In this document: one piece after another, positions 1 through 7,725 of the stretch
How positions within the stretch are numbered: the first letter of the stretch is position 1
How the letters are laid out: each line of letters begins with the position of its first letter
Assembly (NCBI RefSeq): GCF_014202275.1
Contig: NZ_JACHGF010000001.1
Coordinates: 1,134,713-1,198,712, forward strand
Direction: 5' to 3'
DNA: 64,000 nucleotides
Source: Rhabdobacter roseus
GTDB lineage: Bacteria; Bacteroidota; Bacteroidia; Cytophagales; Spirosomataceae
Notes under the pieces: model-generated
Seen by the model: only the letters and a program-made list of their open reading frames with translations
What the model was told of the DNA's origin: nothing
Databases searched by the model: none
Translations under genes and position numbers: made by a program

Positions 1-1
1 G

Positions 2-334
2 CAGATGGCCGACGCCGGGGCCGACGCCATCATTGCGCACGTGGGTACTACCGTGGGCGGTTCCATTGGGGTGGTGGAGGCTTCGTGCAGCATGGAGGAT
101 GCCATTGAAAGTACCCAAAAGATCATCGAAGCGGCGCGGGAAGTCAACCCGGCGCTGTTTTTCCTGACCCACGGCGGCCCCATCAACACCCCGGAAGACG
201 TCCGGCAGGTACTTGACCAAACCGACGCCCACGGTTTCGTGGGGGCGTCGTCGCTGGAGCGCATGGGCGTGGAGCAATCCCTCACCGAGCTCACGCGGCG
301 TTTTAAAGCTCTGACGATAAAGGGTGGCGAGTAG
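2..334 (+). CDS. PEP-hydrolase-like TIM-barrel protein, 3' part
   Basis: Only the C-terminal ~110 residues are in the window; the gene begins upstream. The visible part resembles the TIM-barrel domain of the phosphoenolpyruvate hydrolase-like family (Pfam PEP_hydrolase, linked to the UPF0261/Tm-1-like family). The supporting features are the segment DAIIAHVGTTVGGSIG, then HGGPINTPEDVRQVL, then GFVGASSLERMGVEQS near the end. Members usually sit beside a Tm-1-like ATP-binding protein, which would lie upstream and cannot be seen. The precise substrate of this family is not settled. The frame is open from base 2 and stops with TAG. Confidence 0.75.
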   Translation, partial: QMADAGADAIIAHVGTTVGGSIGVVEASCSMEDAIESTQKIIEAAREVNPALFFLTHGGPINTPEDVRQVLDQTDAHGFVGASSLERMGVEQSLTELTRRFKALTIKGGE

Positions 335-407
335 GGTAGGTACTTGGACTTGGAAGAATTTTATTTTTTAGGTGCCTGGCGCAAAACGCGGGGAGTAGGT
401 CGTTATG

Positions 408-886
408 TTACGCCATGCCGGCCATAGCACCTGACATAGAGGCAATGAAATAGTTGGAAGCGTACACACCCAGCAAAACAAATAAAATATCCTGCGGTTT
501 TTCGTCGTAGCTGATGTCGTAATTGTACTGAAATTTTTTCCAATTAAATTGGGGATTGAATTGGATTAGCATTTCTTCGTCTTTACTTTCAATGACGAAT
601 TGGCTGTTAAAGAGGCCCTTGGCTTTTAAAACAAATTCTCGCCCGTCCTGAAAAGCAAACACGATGTGCCCGCGCCAATTCATTTTCAAGTTGGCTATTT
701 CGTTACCGTTTTTAGTCAAGGCCAGGCTCGTTCCAAAGAAACCAACCGAATCGATTTCGTAGCGCTCGGCCGGGGATAGTTTGATTTCCGCCTTCGTGAA
801 AAACAGTTCTCATAGATCAGCTCGCCTAAGCGTTGCCCGCCTTCCGTTAGTTGGAAAGTCTTTTGGTCGGTTGATTTCGCTTCCAT
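408..886 (-). pseudogene. Frameshifted hypothetical protein (~159 aa)
   Basis: The intact reading frame covers only the last 103 codons (408-719). An in-frame start at 884-886 reads MEAKSTDQKTFQLTEGGQRL and onward to IYEN. The frame then breaks near 800-808, in the stretch rich in T on the minus strand. Adding one base there restores continuous reading (FFTKAEIKLSPAERYEIDS) into the downstream ORF. The total of 479 nt is one short of 160 codons, so a single-base deletion explains it. The C-terminus has a short hydrophobic segment (ILFVLLGVYASNYFIASMSG). I do not recognise the family. The break could be real decay or a sequencing error in a homopolymer. Confidence 0.65.
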
Positions 887-916
887 GGTCTTTAGGTTTT
901 AAGGGGGGAGCATGCT

Positions 917-1351
917 CTATTTTAAGGTAGGGTACCCCACCTGTTTAACTTCATTGATCTGCACCACCGGCTGGATGTTCGTATAATTTTTAAAGTCACC
1001 GACTACAGCCTCCCTGTTTTGCGCGATGGCTTTACTATATTCCGCAATATCCGTAACGTAGAAGTACCCAATGGCCACAAAAGGAGCTTTGTCATTGGGA
1101 GTTCTGCCGGAGATACCCTTGTCAATTTCGTAGGATTTTAAATTTTTGCCAATAAAGCCCGCTACCATCGGCATATGCTTTTTTTCGTAGTAGTCCATGT
1201 CAAAGGTTTTGTCTTCTCCGTTCGGGTACAGAATAGCTACCCTGTACATGCCAATTTCGGTGGTGGAAGCTTGCGTCGGTTGGCTGGTTTTACAGCTTGC
1301 CATACCCATCACCGCGACGATGAGCAGGAAGAAAGTAGTTTTGGTTTTCAT
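917..1351 (-). CDS. EthD-family lipoprotein
   Basis: The 144-residue protein has a hydrophobic N-terminus ending in GMASC, a plausible lipobox, so it is probably an outer-membrane or periplasmic lipoprotein. After the linker comes an EthD-like ferredoxin-like fold: MYRVAILYPNGEDKTFDMDYYEKKHMPMV is the usual N-terminal beta-alpha segment of the family, with the HMPM motif. The C-terminal part, with the IGYFYV segment and a strand near INEV, completes the fold. EthD-type proteins are small dimeric proteins with varied and often unknown roles. No operon partner is visible; the nearest minus-strand gene downstream is frameshifted. Confidence 0.75.
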   Translation of the reverse strand: MKTKTTFFLLIVAVMGMASCKTSQPTQASTTEIGMYRVAILYPNGEDKTFDMDYYEKKHMPMVAGFIGKNLKSYEIDKGISGRTPNDKAPFVAIGYFYVTDIAEYSKAIAQNREAVVGDFKNYTNIQPVVQINEVKQVGYPTLK

Positions 1352-1441
1352 AGGCTTGGTTTTGGGTTTTATGTTTTATGAGTAGGATTGGAGGGTGGGT
1401 GATGAATAGGGCTTTATGCAGGTAGGAAATTTGTGCTACGT

Positions 1442-1590
1442 CTGTTCATAACCGCTGTGCAATTTATAATTGAATGTTCATGGTTAATTCTAATGCTGAA
1501 TGTTACTCTTCACGCTAAAACTGTAACCCATGCTTATACTTCGCTGAAGTTACAATGTCATGCCCCACTTGCACAAAACTAATGTAAAAT
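1442..1590 (-). repeat. Long imperfect palindrome after the 1596-2174 gene, attC-like
   Basis: On the minus strand, just after the stop of the preceding gene, arms TGTGCAA and TTGCACA enclose about 110 nt. Inside are further imperfect complementary blocks (ATTGTAACTTCAGCG against AGAGTAACATT). The far arm ends in GCGGTTATGAACAG, comparable with the GTTATGC that ends the palindrome at 2201-2340. This layout (gene, then long imperfect hairpin ending in GTT-like box) is that of an integron attC site, but the boxes do not match the classical GTTRRRY exactly. Confidence 0.4.
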
Positions 1591-1595
1591 GCTTT

Positions 1596-2174
1596 TCAAT
1601 TCATCCGAAAGTTGGACTGTACAACAATGTCGTAGCCCAAAAATCCTTTCGCTATTGTCAAGTCTACACTTTTATAATTTTCAACTTGTGTGCCGCAATA
1701 ATAAATCAACTGCTTCTCCTGTCCATTGTAATTAATTATTATGTAAGGCTGTTCGCAATGTCCTTTTGAGCCTCGTGCAAGATGTCCCGTTGAAAGTATT
1801 TTTTTATTGGTCACAATTGTTTCTTTTTCAGCTAAATAATAATTGAAAAGGATAAATGCTGAAACGGATATTCCACCCCAAGTCACTAAATTATAAATAA
1901 TCTGAAGGGGCAAAAATGACGTAGTAAAGTAAATCGTCAACGTTCTCTTCATAAATGGCGTAAACGCAAATCCTGTTAAAATCCAAATGAGGAAAGGGGT
2001 TTTAAATATGATAAATGTTTTCTGGTAAATATTTATTTCCCATGTGATTAACAAAAGTGAACCAATGAATAGTGACGTTAAAAGGCCATTTATCAATTTG
2101 AAATGAGGGATAGTTTGTTTGAGCTTACGTTGAGTAAAAAACTGTCTTGCATTCTTTTTAATCTTCTGTGTCAT
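1596..2174 (-). CDS. Hypothetical membrane protein in cassette-like unit
   Basis: The 192-residue product was not recognised. I prefer the start at 2172-2174 (MTQKIKKNARQF). The longer frame would run through the upstream palindrome and gives an unconvincing N-terminus. About four hydrophobic segments are visible (around LINGLLTSLFIGSLLLI, TPFLIWILTGFAF, a stretch with IIYNLVTWGG, and ISVSAFILFNYY), followed by a soluble C-terminal ~75 residues with GHCEQPYIIINYNGQEKQLIYYC. The gene is clearly richer in A and T than most of the window and contains none of the GGTAC motifs that mark native DNA here. It is flanked on both sides by long imperfect palindromes, so it looks like a transferred cassette. 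Confidence 0.6.
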   Translation of the reverse strand: MTQKIKKNARQFFTQRKLKQTIPHFKLINGLLTSLFIGSLLLITWEINIYQKTFIIFKTPFLIWILTGFAFTPFMKRTLTIYFTTSFLPLQIIYNLVTWGGISVSAFILFNYYLAEKETIVTNKKILSTGHLARGSKGHCEQPYIIINYNGQEKQLIYYCGTQVENYKSVDLTIAKGFLGYDIVVQSNFRMN

Positions 2175-2200
2175 ATTAGGGGTGTCAATATATGCTGTCG

Positions 2201-2340
2201 CATAACGTTTTCGGGCTTTGCGTTCGGGCAGGTTTCGGAGCACAAAGTTTCAATTTATTACTAAAGTTCATTAGAAGCACAAAGCTCCAAGTTTGCACGT
2301 CAGCCCGCCTGACGCAAAACCCGTTTTACAGGCAGTTTTT
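2201..2340 (-). repeat. Long imperfect palindrome between two small genes, attC-like
   Basis: Read on the minus strand, it starts a few bases after the stop of the 2344-3015 gene with CTGTAAAACGGGTTTTGCGT. It ends with ACGCAAAGCCCGAAAACGTTATGCGACAG-like arms that are the imperfect reverse complement of the start. Inner blocks GCAAACTTGGAGC and GCTCCGAAACCTGC also pair imperfectly. The length of ~140 nt and the terminal GTTATGC box resemble an integron attC or a related cassette boundary. Confidence 0.45.
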
Positions 2341-2343
2341 CTA

Positions 2344-3015
2344 TCAAAAGTCAGCTTCATAACCGTGTCCATTTTTTCCGTAAAAAATTAACCATTTCGC
2401 TAATGAATAGAGAATATGCAACTTACTTTCAATTGTGTCTTCGTCTGTGTCAGGTGGAAGTCGCTGAGATTTTAAGTATTCAACGTTATTCTGTCTAGCT
2501 ATTGTGTCAGCTACTTCCATTAGTCGGTTTCCATAGTCCAAAGTTTCGTCTGCCATTTTTGTATTCCACGCTTCGCTCATCAAATCTTCTCCAATAATAT
2601 TTTCGCAATCTCGGAGAAACTCGCCACGAAATACATTTTCGTCTTGTCCCATTGCAATATAAACGGGAACACCGTCTTGTTCTTTTGCTAATTCAATTAC
2701 ATAGTATCCGTCATAGTCTTTCAAAAATTGGTCAAGTGATGGTTTTTGTTCAAGTTCGTCATATCTGTTTCTAATCCATTCCTCAGCTTCTTTGTCTCGT
2801 CCAACTCTCGGTGCTTTAATTGTTTCGTAAGTCTGAATTTGGTTAGCAAACCACTCCTGTAATAACTCGTCTTTTGTCGGCATTTTTTTTCCTTTGAACT
2901 TGTCAAAAAATGTCGGTTGTGGGATTTTGTCTTGTGAAACCATCTCAAAAATTTCAACGAACCTTTTTTCAAATCCTGGTTTCGGTTTTCCCATTGGTCG
3001 CATATCTAATCCCAT
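2344..3015 (-). CDS. Hypothetical protein in cassette-like unit
   Basis: The 223-residue soluble protein was not assigned to a named family. It begins MGLDMRPMGKPKPGFEKRF and is rich in charged residues with predicted mixed helix. It has no signal peptide, membrane segment or catalytic motif that I can point to. Proteins of this kind, with a start followed by a small Pro/Lys stretch, occur in Bacteroidota accessory regions. The DNA is AT-rich and has no GGTAC motif. On its 5' side (3047-3058 on the minus strand) there is a GTTGTAGGCAA box, and on its 3' side a 140-nt palindrome, consistent with a mobile cassette. The function is unknown. Confidence 0.65.
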   Translation of the reverse strand: MGLDMRPMGKPKPGFEKRFVEIFEMVSQDKIPQPTFFDKFKGKKMPTKDELLQEWFANQIQTYETIKAPRVGRDKEAEEWIRNRYDELEQKPSLDQFLKDYDGYYVIELAKEQDGVPVYIAMGQDENVFRGEFLRDCENIIGEDLMSEAWNTKMADETLDYGNRLMEVADTIARQNNVEYLKSQRLPPDTDEDTIESKLHILYSLAKWLIFYGKNGHGYEADF

Positions 3016-3330
3016 ATCTTATTATGTTTTGTCTGTCTTTTAAAATTGCCTACAACTCGTAAATATACGCAAGTTTTGCGGACGCCGCGCGGTAATACTT
3101 TTTATGTTTATTTGTACTTTTGTTAAGACATTGTAGTATTTTAGATGTCGTGCTTATCCTATTTTTAAACCGTCAAAAAGAAAATATTTAGAAACATGCT
3201 CCTCCCATTTTATCCAAAAGGTACTCTCTGTCAGGCTTTACTGATCGAGCCGACTTTTATTTTTTAGGCTATACGTAACTTGCTAAAGTACCTCCGCGTT
3301 CAAGGCCTCAGGTGAAGCTAATCTTTGATT
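3016..3330. other. Intergenic region upstream of the cassette-like gene
   Basis: No gene is supported. On the minus strand the stretch from ~3058 to 3016 reads GTTGTAGGCAATTTTAAAAG before the start of the 2344-3015 gene, a candidate upstream cassette boundary. A short inverted repeat CGCAAgttTTGCG lies at about 3068-3080. The rest is AT-rich with one GGTAC site near 3219, the first since about 1225. Confidence 0.4.
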
Positions 3331-3780
3331 TTATTCATCCTTGAGCAGGATGTCCAGGATCTTGGGAGAAAGTCTGAATCCAGCCTCGCGCAAGGCTTCA
3401 ATGAGTGGCCTAGTAGAGTCAATGATTGCTTTTTGTTTAGCCATTTGTACTACTCTCAGGGTACCTATAATGGAAATGTTCAGGTTTTGAGCTACCTTCC
3501 TCCCTTTCTTTTCATCAATAATGAGCAGACTTGACTCTGTTTCCAGAGCCAATGCAATGGCACTCGCTTCGCCTTGGTCCAAAATAGTTTCTAGTTCCTG
3601 TACTTTGCTTGTATTTTGAACTTCTTGAATCCGGATCCAATTAGGCAATTCTTTTCCAAATTCAACTTGTACAGCTCGGGTAGTTAGGATATGTTGAAAT
3701 AGTTTTTGGAGAAGATCAAGCTGCCCAATCTTATCCAGAGAAATCAAACAGCTAGTATCGGAAATTATTACAATACCCAT
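3331..3780 (-). CDS. DUF3368 PIN-like toxin
   Basis: The 149-residue protein has the DUF3368 family layout, a PIN-domain-like putative ribonuclease. The N-terminal VIISDTSCLISLDKI carries the first acidic residue (D of SDTS). The middle region has QGEASAIALALE with conserved Glu, and the C-terminal half LLIIDEKKGRKVA supplies further acidic residues (IIDEKKGR). DUF3368 genes are normally paired with UPF0175 antitoxins, as here. The ATG (3778-3780) overlaps the antitoxin stop by one base (TGATG). A GTG three bases earlier is an alternative start. The predicted role is endonucleolytic toxin held in check by the neighbour; family assignment is firm, activity is inferred. Confidence 0.85.
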   Translation of the reverse strand: MGIVIISDTSCLISLDKIGQLDLLQKLFQHILTTRAVQVEFGKELPNWIRIQEVQNTSKVQELETILDQGEASAIALALETESSLLIIDEKKGRKVAQNLNISIIGTLRVVQMAKQKAIIDSTRPLIEALREAGFRLSPKILDILLKDE

Positions 3781-3989
3781 CACTCAACTTGGAAATCTTC
3801 TTCCGTTTCGCCAAAAATGGATACACCGTATTGGCCTACGGTCTCTAGAAATTCTCTTCTACTGATTCCTACAAACGTGGCTGCTTGTCCCGAGCTTACG
3901 ATGCCTTTGTCGAATAAGGCAGCCGCCATGGCCATTTTTGCTTCCTTTTCATTCACCTCGTCGGGTAATTCTATGGTTAAAGTTTTCAT
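3780..3989 (-). CDS. UPF0175 family antitoxin
   Basis: The 69-residue protein matches the UPF0175 family of small DNA-binding-like antitoxins. It starts MKTLTIELPDEV, a typical N-terminal strand, then has an alanine-rich helix (KMAMAAALFDKGIVSSGQAA) and a second helix (FVGISRREFLETVGQYGV) forming a helix-turn-helix-like pair. It is the first gene of a two-gene operon with the DUF3368 protein, overlapping by one base, the usual antitoxin-first order. Antitoxins of this type normally autoregulate the operon; no operator was identified by eye upstream. Confidence 0.85.
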   Translation of the reverse strand: MKTLTIELPDEVNEKEAKMAMAAALFDKGIVSSGQAATFVGISRREFLETVGQYGVSIFGETEEDFQVE

Positions 3990-4335
3990 ATTTTAGAAAC
4001 GATTTAAAATGTATAATCGCCTAGCCCTGCCGCAAATCATGGCCTCAACGATTTTGCCTGCTGCCTAAACCACTTCATCGCTAAGTCATAGCGGTTTTGG
4101 ATGAAGTAGAACAACCTACACAAATATACGATTTAGCTCCATCAGGAATGGCGTGTCGCGGTTTTTCTTCCGGCACCCCACAAGTACCCCACAAGGTACC
4201 TAGCCCGCACCCGACCCCAAGCACAAAAACCCGGCCTCGGACGAAAATCACGCGCCCACAGAAGTAAGTACCGGCCTCGGGTGGCTTTACTATAGCAAAC
4301 TACCTTAAACCGGCTTTTGACCATTCTTACAACCT
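3990..4335. other. Intergenic region between divergent genes
   Basis: This region separates the toxin-antitoxin operon (minus) from the oxidoreductase gene (plus) and must hold both promoters. The half near 4160-4290 is GC-rich with several GTACC/GGTACC sites and a direct repeat of CGGCCTCGG (about 4231 and 4272). A 60-codon minus-strand frame at 4142-4324 was judged spurious. No terminator or RNA gene was seen. Confidence 0.4.
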
Positions 4336-5706
4336 ATGGACACCTTTAATATCAACCGGCGCCGTTTCTTGCAGGGCGCTACGGCTACCCTGGCCCTGAC
4401 GGCCCTGGGCGCGCAGGGCATGGATATCATCAATCCGGCCAACCCTTACCGCGTGGGACTCATCGGGACGGGCTGGTACGGCAAGAGCGATTTATTCCGC
4501 CTCATCCAGGTGGCCCCCGTGGAGGTAGTGGCGCTCTGCGACGTGGACAAAAACATGCTCGAAGCCGCCGGGAAGCTCGTGAGCCAGCGGCAGAAGTCGG
4601 GCAAAGTACCCCGGCTCTACGGCGACTACCAGAAAATGCTGTCGGAGAATGAAATGGATATTGTGCTCATAGGTACCCCCGACCACTGGCACGCGCTGCA
4701 AACCATCGACGCCGTGAAGGCGGGCGCGCACGTGTACGTACAGAAGCCCATCAGCGTGGACGTGATGGAGGGCGAGGCCATGGTAGCGGCGGCGCGCAAG
4801 TACAAGAAAGTGGTGCAGGTAGGTACCCAGCGTAAAAGTACCCCTCACCTGATCGACGCCAAGAAAAACATCGTGGACGCGGGCCTGCTCGGGAAAATAT
4901 CGCACGTGGAGATGTGCTGCTACTTCCACATGCGCAACAACGGCAACCCGCCCCTGGAGCCCGTACCGGCCTTCCTGGACTACGAAAAGTGGACGGGCCC
5001 CGCACCCCTGCGCCCCTACGACGGCCTGCCGCACATCCGCTGGTGGCGTACCTTCACGGAGTACGGCAACGGCATCATGGGCGATATGTGCGTGCACATG
5101 TTCGACACCGTGCGCTGGATGCTGCAGCTGGGCTGGCCCAAGCGCATCAGCTCTACGGGCGGGATCTACGTCCAGAAAGAGGGCAAGTCCAATATCGCCG
5201 ATACGCAGTCGGCGGTGTTTGAGTACGATGGCCTTAACTGCGTGTGGCAGCACCGCAGCTGGGGTACCCCCGCCAACCCGGACTACCCCTGGTCGTTTAC
5301 GCTCTACGGCGAGAAAGGTACCTTGTGGGGAAGTACGATGGCGTATGACTTCATTCCGATGGACAAAAACACCAAGCCCATCCACAAAGACGTGGTGTAC
5401 GAGAAAGAAAAGTACCCCGAAGACCTCACCGAGGAGCGCATCGAGCTGAACGCCGCCCCCGCTACGCGCCTGCACATGCTCGACTTCCTGGGGGCCATCG
5501 AAAACAGCGGCCGCCCCGTGGCCGACATCGAAGAGGGACACATCTCGACGGCCAGCTGCATCATCGCCAACCTCTCGATGCAGACGGGCCGCCCGTTGGT
5601 GTACGATCCGCAGAAGCGGGAATTTGTGAACGACCGCGAGGCCAACAAGCTACTTGAGCGCCCCTACCGCCAGCCCTACAAGCACCCAGACCCCAAGCGG
5701 GTGTAG
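4336..5706 (+). CDS. Tat-exported Gfo/Idh/MocA oxidoreductase
   Basis: The 456-residue protein has a twin-arginine signal (NRRRFLQGATATLALTALGA, residues 7-26), so it is exported folded with its cofactor. It then has a Rossmann NAD(P)-binding domain: YRVGLIGTGWYGKSD around residues 38-52, ALCDVD and IGTPDHWHALQTIDAVKAG. The usual E-K-P of the family appears as Q-K-P (YVQKPIS), keeping the catalytic Lys. The C-terminal alpha/beta domain contains GNGIMGDMCVHMFDTVRW, typical of bacteroidal Gfo/Idh/MocA proteins. Exported members act on sugar or glycoside substrates with tightly bound NAD(H). It is a single gene here; substrate unknown. Confidence 0.85.
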   Translation: MDTFNINRRRFLQGATATLALTALGAQGMDIINPANPYRVGLIGTGWYGKSDLFRLIQVAPVEVVALCDVDKNMLEAAGKLVSQRQKSGKVPRLYGDYQKMLSENEMDIVLIGTPDHWHALQTIDAVKAGAHVYVQKPISVDVMEGEAMVAAARKYKKVVQVGTQRKSTPHLIDAKKNIVDAGLLGKISHVEMCCYFHMRNNGNPPLEPVPAFLDYEKWTGPAPLRPYDGLPHIRWWRTFTEYGNGIMGDMCVHMFDTVRWMLQLGWPKRISSTGGIYVQKEGKSNIADTQSAVFEYDGLNCVWQHRSWGTPANPDYPWSFTLYGEKGTLWGSTMAYDFIPMDKNTKPIHKDVVYEKEKYPEDLTEERIELNAAPATRLHMLDFLGAIENSGRPVADIEEGHISTASCIIANLSMQTGRPLVYDPQKREFVNDREANKLLERPYRQPYKHPDPKRV

Positions 5707-5725
5707 GTACTTGCCCAGGATTTTC

Positions 5726-5765
5726 CGTAGAAAAGGGGTAGGTAGGTACCTACTTCTTTTCTACG
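5726..5765. terminator. Bidirectional hairpin between convergent genes
   Basis: Arms CGTAGAAAAG (5726-5735) and CTTTTCTACG (5756-5765) pair perfectly and enclose a second palindrome, GTAGGTACCTAC. It lies between the convergent oxidoreductase gene and MORN gene and overlaps the stop codon of the latter. The central GGTACC is the motif over-represented in the window. Confidence 0.6.
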
Positions 5766-6619
5766 AGCCGGTCGTCCTTCCAGACGCCCGTCATCACGAC
5801 GCGCCCATTTTTTCGGTAAATGGTACCCTCGCCGTTTCGCTTGTCGTCTTCCCAGTAGCCTTCGTAGCGCTCGCCGTTGTTCCAGTAGTAGACGCCGTAG
5901 CCCTGGCGCATGTCGTTTTCGTAGGCTCCTTTGTAGCGGGTACCGTCTTTCCACTGAAATTCCCCCCGGCCGTGGCGCTGGTTGTTTTTCCACTTGCCGT
6001 TGTAGATACTACCGCTTTCCCAGACGCCGATCCCATAGCCGTTGGCCTGGCCGTTTTGGGTTTCGCCGGCGTAGTCGAGCATAGTACCCTTGCTGCTGGC
6101 GAAGCGAATGCTGCGCTGGCTGAACCGGATCGTATCCCGATTGCTTTGGGCTGCATTCAATTGCAGATCCAAAATACTTTTGATCTCCAGCAGCGAATCG
6201 AGCGCCTTGTTTTTAAGCGCCAGCTCCACTTCCAGCTCCGGTGGATTCGGGCCGTTGTTCTCGGGCGTGTGGGCCACCAAACGGATCGTAGACGTATTTT
6301 TGTCCGAGGTACTTTCAAGTAGCTTCAAGCGGGCCTGGGCGGTTTGGTGCAGCACGGAGGTGGTATCAGCGGCCAGTTGTTCGTACAAAGTACGGGCCTG
6401 GGCGTATTGCGCCTGCAGGGATAGCTCATCGGCCTGCGCCAGCCGTTCGAGCTCGGTGATGTAAGTGGCCTGCTGTTGGATCTGCTGGTGTTGCTGGTCA
6501 GCGAGTTGTGTGCGCATGTGGGCGTTGGCGCGGTAAAAGAAGGCCGCACTACCCGCACCAATGAGCAAGCCGACTAGGATGGTACTCCATAGAGGATATT
6601 TTTTTTGAAAGAAATGCAT
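5750..6619 (-). CDS. Membrane-anchored MORN-repeat protein
   Basis: The 289-residue protein has one N-terminal membrane segment (WSTILVGLLIGAGSAAFFY, ~11-29) and a long helical, glutamine-rich region (~35-140) likely to form a coiled coil. From ~180 there are four to five MORN repeats with the spacing GxGxYxWxxGxxYxGxWxxxxxxG, e.g. NGYGIGVWESGSIYNGKW, RHGRGEFQWKDGTRYKGAY, QGYGVYYWNNGERYEGYW and RNGEGTIYRKNGRVVMTGVW. MORN repeats are surface or scaffold modules binding lipids or proteins. The gene precedes nothing obviously linked; the DUF2490 gene lies 17 nt upstream on the same strand and may be cotranscribed. Confidence 0.85.
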   Translation of the reverse strand: MHFFQKKYPLWSTILVGLLIGAGSAAFFYRANAHMRTQLADQQHQQIQQQATYITELERLAQADELSLQAQYAQARTLYEQLAADTTSVLHQTAQARLKLLESTSDKNTSTIRLVAHTPENNGPNPPELEVELALKNKALDSLLEIKSILDLQLNAAQSNRDTIRFSQRSIRFASSKGTMLDYAGETQNGQANGYGIGVWESGSIYNGKWKNNQRHGRGEFQWKDGTRYKGAYENDMRQGYGVYYWNNGERYEGYWEDDKRNGEGTIYRKNGRVVMTGVWKDDRLVEKK

Positions 6620-6636
6620 AGTTCATAGGTTTTTAT

Positions 6637-7491
6637 TTAATCCGTAAAGCGTACGCTGCGGGTATGTTCTTTACCCAGGCCGCTTAGCTGGTCGATGTAA
6701 AGGCCAATCATGAGGCCTTGTCCGTGGTCAAATTCCAGGCCGGTCGCACCGCGGGTTCGGTACCGGTTGACGTAACGTACCTCCGCCCGCACCGAATTCA
6801 GAAAACGGTACCCTACGCCGGCGTAGAGGCGATTTTGGTTAAAGGTATTGTAGACTACGTTTTTGCCAATATTGAGCCCAATTTCGTTAGAAACGGCCGC
6901 ATAGATCATGTTATTTTCATAAAAGTCTTCGCCTTTCAGCACGGCCCGGATGCGGTACCGAAACCGAAACCGGTTGAAGTAGCGGTAGTCACTGGCGTTG
7001 GCCTGCTCCTGCCATCGCAGCTCGTAGCGGTAGCGCCAGGTATGCATGATGCGACCCTCCCACTGTTTGATGTGGTGGAAAAACTGAAACGTAGTTCGCC
7101 ACTCTTGGAAAGGTGCCCGGAGCAGATCCTCGGGCTTCCCCACGTACTCGTTGGTGTTCATGTACCCCAGCGGCGACACCGAAAAACGCGCGTATTGGCT
7201 AAACTGATAGTGAAGCCAGGGCCGGAAGCTCTCCCGCAGCGGCGCGCGAAACATACTGCCTTCGTTCAGGACGTTTTTGCGGCGGTACACAAAATCAAAG
7301 CCCACGCCCAAGTACCCTGGCCCTACTTTGCGGTCAAATATTTCGTTCACTTCGGATTTGTGCCAAAACACCCGGTGTGGATACACAATCTTCGCGTTTT
7401 GGGCCCAGGCCGGGCTGGCCGCGAGTAGTGCCAGCAGGCTTAGGTAAAGTAGTAGCTTGGGGAAGGGCACGAGTGATGCATTTTGTAGCAT
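6637..7491 (-). CDS. DUF2490 outer-membrane beta-barrel protein
   Basis: The ATG at 7489-7491 (MLQNASLVPF) is preferred because it is followed directly by a signal peptide (LLLYLSLLALLAASPAWAQ). The longer frame adds 26 implausible residues. The mature ~255-residue protein is rich in alternating aromatic and charged strands (RYRYELRWQEQ, RFRFRYRIRAVLKG, NRLYAGVGYRF, RAEVRYVNRYRTRG), the look of a DUF2490 outer-membrane barrel found across Bacteroidota. The role of DUF2490 is not established. It is probably cotranscribed with the downstream MORN gene (17-nt gap). Confidence 0.8.
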   Translation of the reverse strand: MLQNASLVPFPKLLLYLSLLALLAASPAWAQNAKIVYPHRVFWHKSEVNEIFDRKVGPGYLGVGFDFVYRRKNVLNEGSMFRAPLRESFRPWLHYQFSQYARFSVSPLGYMNTNEYVGKPEDLLRAPFQEWRTTFQFFHHIKQWEGRIMHTWRYRYELRWQEQANASDYRYFNRFRFRYRIRAVLKGEDFYENNMIYAAVSNEIGLNIGKNVVYNTFNQNRLYAGVGYRFLNSVRAEVRYVNRYRTRGATGLEFDHGQGLMIGLYIDQLSGLGKEHTRSVRFTD

Positions 7492-7610
7492 GGCAATGGG
7501 AAAAATAGGAGGGATGCGCTGTCTATCAGGCGCATCGGTTTTATGAGTTTGCGTTGAGTGGCGGCCCACAACTAGTCAATGGGAAGTTATCCCGCATTTT
7601 TTAAAACTGA

Positions 7611-7677
7611 AAAAGTACCTTCTCTGTTTCGCAAACGGACCAACACGGTCCCGATTACGCGCAGGAAAGGTACTTTT
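7611..7677 (-). terminator. Inverted repeat after the DUF2911 gene
   Basis: Arms AAAAGTACCTT (7611-7621) and AAGGTACTTTT (7667-7677) are perfect reverse complements about 45 nt apart. On the minus strand the second arm is followed by a T run, so it can end transcription of the DUF2911 gene. The arms are the AAGTACC/GGTACTT motif. Confidence 0.5.
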
Positions 7678-7725
7678 ATGAATTAATTAACCTACTTTAA
7701 ATCAGCGTTTTGGGTACGTTATGAT

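Noticed and set aside
4142..4324. 60-codon minus-strand frame upstream of the oxidoreductase gene
   Set aside because: Arg/Tyr/Gly-rich translation with no family likeness; it lies across a promoter region and repeats GC-rich codons by chance.
4492..5541. 349-codon minus-strand frame
   Set aside because: Antisense shadow of the Gfo/Idh/MocA gene; His/Val-rich translation typical of antisense GC-rich codons.
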